NCBI RefSeq assembly: GCF_900155525.1
Contig: NZ_LT706951.1
Coordinates: 867,534 to 931,533, forward strand
Direction: 5' to 3'
DNA length: 64,000 nucleotides
Origin: Mailhella massiliensis
GTDB taxonomy: Bacteria > Desulfobacterota > Desulfovibrionia > Desulfovibrionales > Desulfovibrionaceae
In this document: positions 1 to 7,467 of the stretch, one piece after another
Layout of the letters: each line of letters begins with the position of its first letter
How positions within the stretch are numbered: the stretch's first letter is position 1
The notes under the pieces: generated by a model
What the model was told of the DNA's origin: nothing
Databases searched by the model: none
What the model saw: the letters and a program-made list of their open reading frames with translations, nothing else
Made by a program: the position numbers and the translations under genes

Positions 1-477
1 TCCAGCGTGCTCACCACGGCGGTGCTGCTGCTCATCATCGGCACGGCCAACGCCTTCGCCTGGCTGCTCGCCGCGGAGCAGATTCCCAACCAGCTTGCCG
101 AACTCATCCAGTCCGTCACCAGCAACAAGCTCATCATCCTGCTGCTTCTGAACATTCTGCTGCTTTTCGTGGGCATGTTCATGGAAGGCGGCGCGGCCAT
201 CATCATCCTTGCGCCCACGCTGCTCAACGTGGCCACGCAGGTGGGCATCGAGCCTCTGCACTTCGGCATGATCATGGTGCTGAACATGGCCGTGGGCCTG
301 CTCACGCCTCCGCTCGGCGTGTGCCTGTTCGTCATCTGCGGGGTGACCAAGCTCGACCTTGCCTACGTCATCCGCGCCGTGCTGCCCTTCATCGCGGTGG
401 AAATAGGCGTGCTGCTGCTCGTCACCTATGTGCCTGCGGTGTGCCTTGCCATACCGCGAATGCTGGGCTATCTCTGA
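1..477 (+). CDS. TRAP transporter large permease (DctM type), C-terminal part
   Basis: This is the C-terminal 158 residues of the large integral-membrane subunit of a TRAP transporter. It is cut by the left window edge and open from base 1. The family uses a sodium gradient to import organic acids delivered by a periplasmic binding protein. Visible are several hydrophobic helices, the acidic helix start GMFMEGGAA and the motif LLTPPLGVCLFV, both typical of DctM C-termini. The gene ends with a hydrophobic segment and a TGA. The substrate cannot be read from this part. The next genes, an aminotransferase and a 2-hydroxyacid dehydrogenase pair, suggest a hydroxy- or amino-acid-like compound, but this is inference. 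The TRAP binding protein at 37.0 kb is not adjacent and need not be its partner. Confidence 0.93.
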   Translation, partial: SSVLTTAVLLLIIGTANAFAWLLAAEQIPNQLAELIQSVTSNKLIILLLLNILLLFVGMFMEGGAAIIILAPTLLNVATQVGIEPLHFGMIMVLNMAVGLLTPPLGVCLFVICGVTKLDLAYVIRAVLPFIAVEIGVLLLVTYVPAVCLAIPRMLGYL

Positions 478-531
478 TTCTCCGCCCAAGATTCTGCGGG
501 CAGGTTCCCGCAGGGTGATTCTTCCGCACGC

Positions 532-558
532 AAGCCCCGGCCTTTCCGGCCGGGGCTT
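532..558. terminator. GC-rich hairpin after the TRAP permease
   Basis: A perfect 11-bp inverted repeat (AAGCCCCGGCC at 532-542 and its complement at 548-558) closes on a five-base loop. No U-tract follows, so it is either a weak or factor-dependent terminator or a processing hairpin between the permease and the aminotransferase. Confidence 0.5.
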
Positions 559-580
559 CAAACCATCAGGGTACAGCCAC

Positions 581-1747
581 ATGAACACCACCTTGAGTTC
601 CCACGTCACGCCGCTGCGCTTCAGCGTCATCCGCAGCATGGTGGAAAGGGCCGCAGCATATAAGAACGTCATTTCCCTCAGCATCGGCGAGCCCGATTTC
701 GACACCCCCGCCTTCGTGTGCGAAGCCGCCATGAAGGACGCTTCCAGAGGCTTCACCCATTACGCGCCCTCGCGGGGCGACGCGGAGCTGCGCGCCGCCA
801 TTCTTGCCGCGGAACGCGCCAAGCACGGCCTGCCCTGGGAAGAGGAAAACCTGCTCATCACCTCCGGCGCCATGCACGGCCTGCTTGCCGTGATGCGCAC
901 GCTTCTGGACGAAGGGGACGAAGTCGTCGCTCCCGCGCCCTGCTTTTCCGACTATCAGGGCCACTGCGCCCTTGCCGGGGGACGCCTCGTGCAGGTGCCC
1001 ACGCGCTTTGAAGACGGCTTCATGCCCACGCTCGAAGCCATGGAAAAGGCCCTCACCCCGAAAACGCGCGCCCTGCTCGTCAACTCGCCCTGCAATCCCT
1101 CGGGCGTGGTGTTCGACGCCGCCACGCTGGACATGCTGGCCGATTTCGCCGTGCGCCACGACCTTGTGGTGATTTCCGACGAAGTGTACGACAGCATCGT
1201 GTTCCGCGGCCGGGCGGAAAGCATTGCCGCGCGGCCCGGCATGGCCGAACGCACGGTGGTGCTCAACTCCTTCTCCAAGACCTTTGCCATGACGGGCTGG
1301 CGCGTGGGTTACGCCCTCGGCCCCTCCTGGATCATGAAGGAAATGGTCAAGGTGCTGAGCTATTCCGTGGCCAGCACCGGCACGCCGAACCAGCGCGCCG
1401 CCCTTGCCGCGCTCACCGGGCCGCAGGAGGAGTTTCTCGCCTTCCGCGAAGCCTACGCGCGCCGCACCGCCCTTGCCGCCAGAAGGCTGAACGCCATGCC
1501 CGGCGTGCGCTGCCTCGAACCTGCGGGCACCTTCTACCTCTTCCCGCACATCGACGCGGCGGAAAACGATTCCCTCGCCTTTGCCGTCGACCTTCTGGAC
1601 AAGGCGCAGGTCATCGTGGTTCCCGGCTTCCCCTTCGGGCCGGAAGAAACGGTGAAGGGCTGCATCCGCATCGCCTGCACCGTGGATGAGGAAAAGCTCA
1701 CCGAGGCCATGGACCGCATCGAAGCCTACCTGAAGGCGCGCGCCTAG
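581..1747 (+). CDS. Pyridoxal-phosphate aminotransferase, class I/II (AspC-like)
   Basis: This is a 388-residue fold-type I aminotransferase that moves an amino group between an amino acid and a 2-oxoacid in the cytoplasm. The order of motifs is canonical: the N-terminal SIGEPDFDTP substrate loop, the NSPCNPSG segment, ISDEVY with the PLP-binding Asp and Tyr, and the Schiff-base lysine in NSFSKTFAMTGWR. The length matches the family. The ATG at 581 was chosen because it precedes the conserved N-terminus; the reading frame stays open further upstream but without conserved sequence. The ribosome site is weak (CAGGG). It lies 103 bp behind the TRAP permease and 363 bp before the glcD-like gene, all on one strand. 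Donor and acceptor specificity cannot be told from sequence. Confidence 0.92.
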   Translation: MNTTLSSHVTPLRFSVIRSMVERAAAYKNVISLSIGEPDFDTPAFVCEAAMKDASRGFTHYAPSRGDAELRAAILAAERAKHGLPWEEENLLITSGAMHGLLAVMRTLLDEGDEVVAPAPCFSDYQGHCALAGGRLVQVPTRFEDGFMPTLEAMEKALTPKTRALLVNSPCNPSGVVFDAATLDMLADFAVRHDLVVISDEVYDSIVFRGRAESIAARPGMAERTVVLNSFSKTFAMTGWRVGYALGPSWIMKEMVKVLSYSVASTGTPNQRAALAALTGPQEEFLAFREAYARRTALAARRLNAMPGVRCLEPAGTFYLFPHIDAAENDSLAFAVDLLDKAQVIVVPGFPFGPEETVKGCIRIACTVDEEKLTEAMDRIEAYLKARA

Positions 1748-2110
1748 TTCCCTTATCCTGAGGCGCAACGCCCCGTTTTCCCTTTCCGCCTTTCCGTCCC
1801 CGGGAAGGCGGAAAGTCTGCTTCCGGCCCCGGGCGGCCAGAAGGCCGCGCGGCACAGGCGCACGGGGCAGGCCGCCGGAAGCTCCCCGCCTGCGGAAGAA
1901 GGCCCTTTTCCGCAGCGCAACAAAAAGCGGAAGGCCTTCCGGCAAGGCGCGGAAAATGCCGAAGGCCGCCCCCCGCCCGCCTTGCAGGGAAAACGCTTCA
2001 CAAGCGCCCCGCATGGGAGTAAGAAAGCGCCGTCGCGCAAAAAGCGAGTTTTCACAGCAACATTCAGAACCGGCGGGCCACGCCCGCCCGGCCGACACAA
2101 GAGAAAAAGC
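1748..2110. other. Gene-free spacer with one strong hairpin
   Basis: No convincing gene is seen. A 13-bp stem with one bulged base spans 1782-1815 (CTTTCCGCCTTTCC facing GGAAGGCGGAAAG), 35 bp past the aminotransferase stop, and may terminate it. The rest is low-complexity GC-rich sequence rich in GGAAG and CTTCC runs. Confidence 0.5.
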
Positions 2111-3487
2111 ATGAGCCTGCCTTCCGACATCGCCGCGGAACTCAAGAAGATTCTCGGCCCCGAAGGCTTCCTTGATTCCGAGGAAGACCTGCGTTCCTTC
2201 GCCTACGACCTTTTCGCCACCCACCGGCCCGACGCCGTGGCCCTGCCCGCCACGGTGGAGGAAGCCTCCGCCGTCATGCGCCTGTGCAATCAGCGCCACA
2301 TTCCCGTGTATCCGCGCGGTTCCGGCACCAGCCTTGCCGGTTCTCCCGTGCCGGTGCTGGGGGGGCTTGTGCTGTGCAGCGCGCGCATGAACAAGGTGCT
2401 TGAGGTTTCCGTGACCGACCGGCTGGCCCGCGTGCAGGCCGGATGCGTGACGGGGAACCTGCAGAAGGCGGCGGCGGAAAAGGGGCTCATGTACCCGCCG
2501 AACCCCACCTCCTGCCTCTATTCCACCATCGGCGGCAACGTGGCCACCAACGCGGGCGGCGCAAGCGGCGCGAAGTACGGCGTCACGCGCGACTATCTGC
2601 TCGGGCTCACCGCGGTTCTGCCCGGCGGGGAAATCGTGCACATGGGCAACCGCTGCCAGAAGGACGTGACCGGCTTCGACCTGCCGCGCCTTCTCTGCGG
2701 TTCGGAAGGGCTGCTCGCCTTCATTGCGGAAGTGACGGTGAAGCTCGTTCCCCTGCCGGAGAGCATCCGCACGGCGCTCGCCTATTTTTCCGACGTGACG
2801 GAAGCCGGTTCCGTGGTGGCGGACATCGTGGGGCACCGCATTCTGCCCTGCACGCTGGAACTCATGGACCGCGTGTTCCTGAACACCGTGGCGGAAGTGT
2901 ACGGCGTGCCCTGCCCCGAAGGCGCGGGCGCGGCCCTGCTCATTGAGGTGGACGGGCCGGACATGGTGCTGGAAGGCCAGATGAAGACCATTGAAGGCAT
3001 CTGCGAAAAACACAAGGCCACAGGCATGGAATTTGCCGCAGGCGAAGAGGAGCGCGAGATTCTCTGGAAGGCCCGTCGCGGCGGCACGGCCGCCCTGGTG
3101 CGCAAGGCCGACAGGCTGGTCACGCTGGACTACGCGGTTCCCATCTCTCTTCTGCCCCGCGCGCTCAAGCTCATGGAAAAGCTGGCCGAGGAGCATAGGT
3201 GCAACGTGGTCACCATCGCCCACGCGGCGGACGGCAACCTGCACCCCATGGTGCTCTACAGTCCGGGCAAGCCTGAGGAGGACGCCGCCTACGAAGCCTT
3301 CTGCGACGCCTCCACCCGCGCCATTCTGGAACTCGGCGGCACCATCAGCGGCGAGCACGGCATAGGTCTGGAAAAGAAGGCCTACATGCCCATGCAGCTC
3401 GGCGACGAGCAGATGCGCATCATGCGCGGCATCTGCCGCCTGTTCGACCCCTACGGCATCATGAACCCCGGCAAGCTGGAGAGATAG
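2111..3487 (+). CDS. glcD: FAD-linked 2-hydroxyacid dehydrogenase subunit (GlcD-like)
   Basis: This is a 458-residue flavoprotein of the vanillyl-alcohol-oxidase/GlcD family. These enzymes oxidise D-2-hydroxyacids such as glycolate or D-lactate and pass electrons to a partner iron-sulfur protein. The PCMH-type FAD domain is seen near residues 45-215, with the signature PRGSGTSLAG and the run TIGGNVATNAGG. The C-terminal domain ends with the typical GEHGIG...PGK motif (NPGKLER at the terminus). The ATG at 2111 follows a purine-rich stretch and starts the conserved N-terminus; a longer open frame upstream lacks family sequence. The gene is two bases from the GlcF-like partner, which supports a two-subunit complex. 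Glycolate versus lactate specificity is not resolved. Confidence 0.92.
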   Translation: MSLPSDIAAELKKILGPEGFLDSEEDLRSFAYDLFATHRPDAVALPATVEEASAVMRLCNQRHIPVYPRGSGTSLAGSPVPVLGGLVLCSARMNKVLEVSVTDRLARVQAGCVTGNLQKAAAEKGLMYPPNPTSCLYSTIGGNVATNAGGASGAKYGVTRDYLLGLTAVLPGGEIVHMGNRCQKDVTGFDLPRLLCGSEGLLAFIAEVTVKLVPLPESIRTALAYFSDVTEAGSVVADIVGHRILPCTLELMDRVFLNTVAEVYGVPCPEGAGAALLIEVDGPDMVLEGQMKTIEGICEKHKATGMEFAAGEEEREILWKARRGGTAALVRKADRLVTLDYAVPISLLPRALKLMEKLAEEHRCNVVTIAHAADGNLHPMVLYSPGKPEEDAAYEAFCDASTRAILELGGTISGEHGIGLEKKAYMPMQLGDEQMRIMRGICRLFDPYGIMNPGKLER

Positions 3488-3489
3488 CC

Positions 3490-4764
3490 ATGAAAGGCCC
3501 CACCTGCGAATACTGCGGCCGCTGCCTCAGCGTGTGCCCCAGCTATAAACATCATCTGGTGGAAACCTTCGGCCCGCGCGCCCGCATCGACCTTGCGCGC
3601 GCCGTGGCCGCGGGCGATCTGAAGCCCGGGGAACGCTATCACGATTCCATCAAAAGCTGCCTTCAGTGTCTGGCCTGCACGGAAATCTGCGGCAAGGGCG
3701 TGGACGGCGCGCAGATCATTCTCGACGCGCGCCTTGCCGAAGGCGACGGAAAGCTTACGCTCTCGCGCAGGCTGGAAAAACTCGTCACCTGCACCCTTCT
3801 GCCCCGGCGCGAGCTCATGCGCAACATGATCCGCATCGCTTCCTTCTTCCAGCATGTTTTTCCGCGGGATACGCGCGGAAGCATACGGCACCTGCCGGAC
3901 GCCCTGTGCGGCGCGGCGGGCAAGAGAAGCCTGCCGGACCTTGCGAAGAAATCCCTGTTCGACATTCTGCCCGAGCGCGTCATGCCGCCGGACAACGTGA
4001 CGCAGGTGGGGGAAGTGGCGCTTTTTACGGGCTGCTTCGGCGGGCTGGTGAACGTGAACGCCGCGCTTGCCCTGGTGAACGCCCTTTCCCTGCGCGGCTA
4101 CACGGTGTTCATTCCCCGCGCGCAGTCCTGCTGCGGCGCTCCCGCGCAGCTCAGCGGCTTCGGGGAGGCCTTTGAAAAGGCCCAGCAGCACAATGCGGAA
4201 GCCTTTGCCGCCTGTCCCGACATGCCGGTGCTCACCCTGTGCGCAACCTGCCACCGCACCCTTTCGCGCGAATACGGAGCCGCGGGCAGGGAACTTTCGG
4301 GCCGCATCACCGATGCCGCGGTCTTTCTGCAAAAGCACGATGAACGCAGCGGCTTTACCGCCCCCATGCCGGAACACCTGCCTGCCGCCGCGCTTCTGCG
4401 CCTGCGCGAACGTCCCGTGAGCGCGGCCGACCCGCTCATCGTCGCCGTGCACGATCCGTGTCACTTCCGGCTCGACCCCCATGTGGGCCGCGCCGTACGC
4501 AGGCAGCTTGCCGCAAAGCCGTGGATAAAGCTTATGGAACTTCAGGACCCCGGCGCCTGCTGCGGCGGGGGCGGCGTTTCCAGCCTGAAAAACCCGGATA
4601 TTGCCGACGAACTCGGCGAGGCGCGGGCCAGAACCGTCATCCAGAGCGGGGCCGACATCGTCACCGCCCAGTGCCCCGGCTGCGTGCTCCAGCTCAACAA
4701 CCATCTGAAGCGCCTGAAGGCCGACGCCAGAGCCTGCCATACCCTCGAACTTCTCGGAAAATAG
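3490..4764 (+). CDS. glcF: Iron-sulfur partner of the hydroxyacid dehydrogenase (GlcF-like)
   Basis: This 424-residue protein carries two N-terminal 4Fe-4S motifs, CEYCGRCLSVCP (residues 5-16) and CLQCLACTEIC (about 58-68), followed by two cysteine-rich CCG domains (CFGG...SCCGAP and DPCHF...GACCGGGG). This is the GlcF/LldE-type architecture that accepts electrons from the flavin subunit and hands them on to the quinone pool at the membrane. The ATG at 3490 sits directly after the glcD stop, so translation is probably coupled. A good intrinsic terminator at 4806-4838 ends the unit. Confidence 0.92.
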   Translation: MKGPTCEYCGRCLSVCPSYKHHLVETFGPRARIDLARAVAAGDLKPGERYHDSIKSCLQCLACTEICGKGVDGAQIILDARLAEGDGKLTLSRRLEKLVTCTLLPRRELMRNMIRIASFFQHVFPRDTRGSIRHLPDALCGAAGKRSLPDLAKKSLFDILPERVMPPDNVTQVGEVALFTGCFGGLVNVNAALALVNALSLRGYTVFIPRAQSCCGAPAQLSGFGEAFEKAQQHNAEAFAACPDMPVLTLCATCHRTLSREYGAAGRELSGRITDAAVFLQKHDERSGFTAPMPEHLPAAALLRLRERPVSAADPLIVAVHDPCHFRLDPHVGRAVRRQLAAKPWIKLMELQDPGACCGGGGVSSLKNPDIADELGEARARTVIQSGADIVTAQCPGCVLQLNNHLKRLKADARACHTLELLGK

Positions 4765-4805
4765 GCAAGGAGAGCGCATCGCCGCTCCCCTTGCCGGAAA
4801 AAAAG

Positions 4806-4838
4806 CGCCTGTCGGAACTTCCTCCGGCAGGCGTTTTT
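4806..4838 (+). terminator. Intrinsic terminator of the glcD-glcF unit
   Basis: An 11-bp stem (CGCCTGTCGGA at 4806-4816 with TCCGGCAGGCG, one wobble pair) is followed by TTTTT. It begins 42 bp after the glcF stop. Confidence 0.85.
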
Positions 4839-5228
4839 CGTCGGCCGCAGGCTCTCCCCGCGGCCCCTCCGTGCCCCGCTGCGGTACGCCCGGCAGAAGC
4901 GGCGAACAGGCCCGGCTTCCCCCTTTTCTTCCGCAAAAAAACGTTTCTCTCCGGGGCCTTTTCCCTCCGCGCCTTTTGCGCAACAAGGCGGCTTTCCCTC
5001 CGTTGCGGGAACCGCCCCGCAGAAGGCGGCCAAAAACGGCAAAGGCCTCTTCGCGCCAACACGGCTGCTGCCGCCTTGCTCCCGCCGCTTCAGAATGCTG
5101 CGCCCACAGCGGCAGCGCCCGGGCATTCCTTCCGCCGGGCGCACAGAGCCCTTTTCAGGCAGAGCGCGGCCTCACGCCGCCCACACTGCAAAAGAAATGC
5201 CCCATGACGGGAGGGGCAGAAAAACGCC
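4839..5228. repeat. Gene-free spacer holding an R3 repeat copy
   Basis: No gene is seen. The stretch around 4935-5010 (CTCCGGGGCCTTTTCCCTC, then CCTTTTGCGCAACAAGGCGG) resembles 6850-6920, where the same order of blocks recurs with substitutions. Both copies lie beyond a gene end in GC-rich spacers. I call this family R3; it is only loosely conserved. Confidence 0.45.
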
Positions 5229-6219
5229 CTACTCCCATTCCTGCGCGCGCAAACGCTCCACCAGCCATGTTCCGGCCTCGCCCAGGGAGTTCACCCAGGC
5301 CAGTTCCACAGGGGTGGAGCTTGCCCCGTCGTCAAAGTCCAGTTCCAGCACCTTGAGCCTGCCCTCGCGCACCAGCGGCAGGGCAAGCTGCAGGGGAAAC
5401 ACGGCAAAGCCCATGCCGGCAAGGAGCATTTCCCGAAGCTGGTGGAACTCGCTGTAATGCACAAGGCGGCTGCTCAGGCGGAAGCTGTCGTAAAAGGCAT
5501 CGGAACTGATGACGCCGGGCATGGGCAGAAGCTGGGGATGACGCAGCAGATCATCCAGAGAAAGTTCCCCGCGGATGCGGCTGAGCGGATGATCCGAAGC
5601 CGCCACCACGCGCCACACGATGCGCCCCACCACCACGGACTGACCGCCGTGATCGTAGCGCAGGCGCGCCGGGGCAAGCAGCATGTCCACGCCGTGACGG
5701 GCGCTGCTGTCCAGAAGGCGCAGCTTGTCGCAGTGCAGCACGGCATCCTCGCCGTCGTACACGGAAAGTTCCAGCGAGGGGAAGGCGCGCTGCAGCCCGG
5801 CCAGGGCCTCCAGCACGGCGGGCGTGGTGACGAAGCCGTGCAGGCCCACGCGCAGATGCCCCCCCCCCCCCGGCCCCTATACACATCTAGCTGCGTATAA
5901 GAGACAGCCTCCGCCCCCCCCGCTCAAGCCGCAGATGCGCCTCCCGCCCGCGGCCGCGCGCTGCGGCCATGTGTTCCAGCCCTTCCAGCCGGGGAATGAT
6001 GTCCAGCGCATGAAAGTAGAACTGCCGCCCCAGCTCGGTCAGTTCCGGCCGTCTGCCCGGACTGCGGAGAAAAAGCCCGGCCCCCAGCTCCTCTTCCATG
6101 TGCACGATGCCCTGCTGCACGGCAGCCGCGCTTACGCCGAGGCGGCGGCCCGCCGCGGTGAAGGAGCCTGTTTCGGCCACGGCCCAGAGATATTGGAGTC
6201 GTTCCGTCGTAATGATCAT
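5229..6219 (-). pseudogene. LysR-family regulator, interrupted by an adapter-like insertion
   Basis: Two pieces of one LysR-type regulator lie in order. The N-terminal winged helix-turn-helix runs from the ATG at 6219 (MIITTERLQYLW..., behind AGGAAAAAGG) to about 5930. The effector domain occupies 5229-5855. The short run AHLR or HLRV, normally the start of the effector domain, occurs on both sides of the break. Between them lie a C homopolymer and two abutting inverted copies of the 19-bp Tn5/Nextera mosaic end (5870-5907). The frame does not continue across. The most economical reading is an intact gene in the organism and a sequencing or assembly chimera here; a true mutation is less likely. 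Target genes are unknown; the divergent neighbour is the glcDF unit. Confidence 0.85.
5870..5907. other. Inverted pair of Tn5 mosaic-end-like sequences (likely library artefact)
   Basis: Positions 5889-5907 read agctgcgtataagagacag, 17 of 19 identical to the Tn5/Nextera mosaic end. Positions 5870-5888 match its reverse complement at 15 of 19, with every mismatch a T replaced by C or G. The two abut head to head, as in a tagmentation adapter junction, and follow a long C run (5859-5871). Both flanks also carry C or G runs. Confidence 0.85.
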
Positions 6220-6278
6220 GCCTTTTTCCTGCCGCACGGGGCGGCGCGGGTCAATGCCTTTTTTCGCGACCCGGAAGC

Positions 6279-6596
6279 TCAGGCCATTTTCAACATGACC
6301 ACGCCCGACACGATGAGCATCACCGCCGCCGCACGCATGAGGGAAAAGGGCTCGTCAAAAAGCAGCATGCCGGTCACGAAGGCCCCGGCCGCGCCTATGC
6401 CCGTCCATACCGCATAGGCCGTGCCCATGGGGATATGCCGCTGCGCCAGAAAAAGCAGCAGGCCGCTCACGGCCATGCATACCACGGCCATCACCGCGCC
6501 CGGCACTCTCCATGCCCCGGACTGCGCCCATTTGAGCCCGAGGGGCCAGCCTATCTCGCAAAGCCCCGCCATGATGAGAAGAATCCATGCGTTCAT
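6279..6596 (-). CDS. Small multidrug resistance family exporter (SugE/Gdx-like)
   Basis: This 105-residue protein has four hydrophobic helices filling nearly its whole length. The essential membrane glutamate is in LCEIGWPLGLKWA (Glu14). The family works as an antiparallel dimer that exchanges protons for guanidinium or quaternary cations at the inner membrane. The GxxWPLGLK context and a Trp-Pro after the glutamate fit the guanidinium-exporter side of the family (Gdx/SugE), but specificity is inference. The ATG at 6596 follows GGAGAAAAAGGC. No recognisable guanidine riboswitch precedes it, although two small hairpins lie at 6714-6749. Confidence 0.85.
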   Translation of the reverse strand: MNAWILLIMAGLCEIGWPLGLKWAQSGAWRVPGAVMAVVCMAVSGLLLFLAQRHIPMGTAYAVWTGIGAAGAFVTGMLLFDEPFSLMRAAAVMLIVSGVVMLKMA

Positions 6597-6704
6597 GCCT
6601 TTTTCTCCTTTTCTCTCCCGCATGTTCTGCAGATGATGTCGCGCCTTTGCTTGTGCGAAGAAGCGCGCCTGCCGGGCATGTCCCGGCGCGGAAAGGGGTA
6701 GCAT

Positions 6705-6749
6705 AAAAAAAAGGCTCCTGCCTGAAGGAGCTTAAAGCAGGACTTTAAG
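6705..6749 (-). terminator. Terminator-like hairpin and second hairpin upstream of the SMR gene
   Basis: On the minus strand a 6-bp stem (GCTCCT/AGGAGC, 6714-6731) is followed by a run of eight T residues after one C. Just upstream is a perfect 7-bp inverted repeat (CTTAAAG/CTTTAAG, 6731-6749). The nearest upstream gene on this strand ends 0.7 kb away and has its own terminator, so this could be the end of a small RNA or an attenuator in the SMR leader. Confidence 0.55.
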
Positions 6750-7362
6750 GTTTCGTCCCCCATTTTGCCTTCCCGGCGCTGCAGCGCAGAACAGCCGCCG
6801 GAAAACAGCGCCCGGCCATCGCCCTCCGGTCTTCTCCGCCGCAGGAAACTGCGCTTTCCCTCCGGGCTTTTCTCTCCGCCCTTTTTCGTGAAAAGGCGGC
6901 TTCCCCTCGGCAGAACTCGCCGGAACGCGCAGCATGAGTCTCGCCGGACCCTGCCTCCGCACGGGCATGGTCTCATTGCTCGTAAAAAAACTCCTCGCAA
7001 AAGCCGGGCCGCCGGGCAGGCTCCGTACCGCAGAAGAACGCAAGGGAGTCAAAGGCAAACGCCGTGCCCTGCCGCCCTCTCCTCCGGCAAAAAGCCCCTT
7101 ACCGCACATGCGACACGCCGATGCTGTCTGCGGCGGCAATGCCGCAGCGAAGGAAAAAGGCTCTCCGGCAGGCCTTCCCCTCGCCGACGTGCCCTGCTCT
7201 TCTCCGGCAGAGCACGGCCGCCTCCCGCCCGATGGAAGGGAAGCACGCCGCTCTTTTGCCCCGCCCCTGTTCCCATCCCGGACTGAAGAGAGAATACCGC
7301 AAAAAACGCCCCCACCGTTCAGACGCGCCGTGCGCCCCGGCTCATGGCAAAAAGCGCACGCA
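6750..7362. repeat. Gene-free spacer with the second R3 copy
   Basis: No gene is supported; long open frames on both strands here lack codon structure or family similarity. The segment 6850-6920 is the second copy of the loosely conserved R3 repeat (first copy about 4935-5010). Confidence 0.4.
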
Positions 7363-7396
7363 AAAGGCCCGCCGGGCTATACCTCGGCGGGCCTTT
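7363..7396. terminator. Bidirectional terminator after the branching enzyme
   Basis: A perfect 12-bp stem (AAAGGCCCGCCG at 7363-7374 and CGGCGGGCCTTT at 7385-7396) flanks a ten-base loop. It lies 71 bp past the branching-enzyme stop on the minus strand. A and T runs at both feet allow either direction. Confidence 0.8.
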
Positions 7397-7467
7397 CTCC
7401 TTTCCGGGAGCCTCTTCCACGCCCTGCCGCGTCCGGCGGATGCGGGCGGGCCGGAGAGTCTGTTTTT

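Noticed and set aside
6597-6760. Guanidine riboswitch before the SMR gene
   Set aside because: The characteristic conserved loops (for example repeated ACGR loops) are not present. Only generic hairpins are seen.
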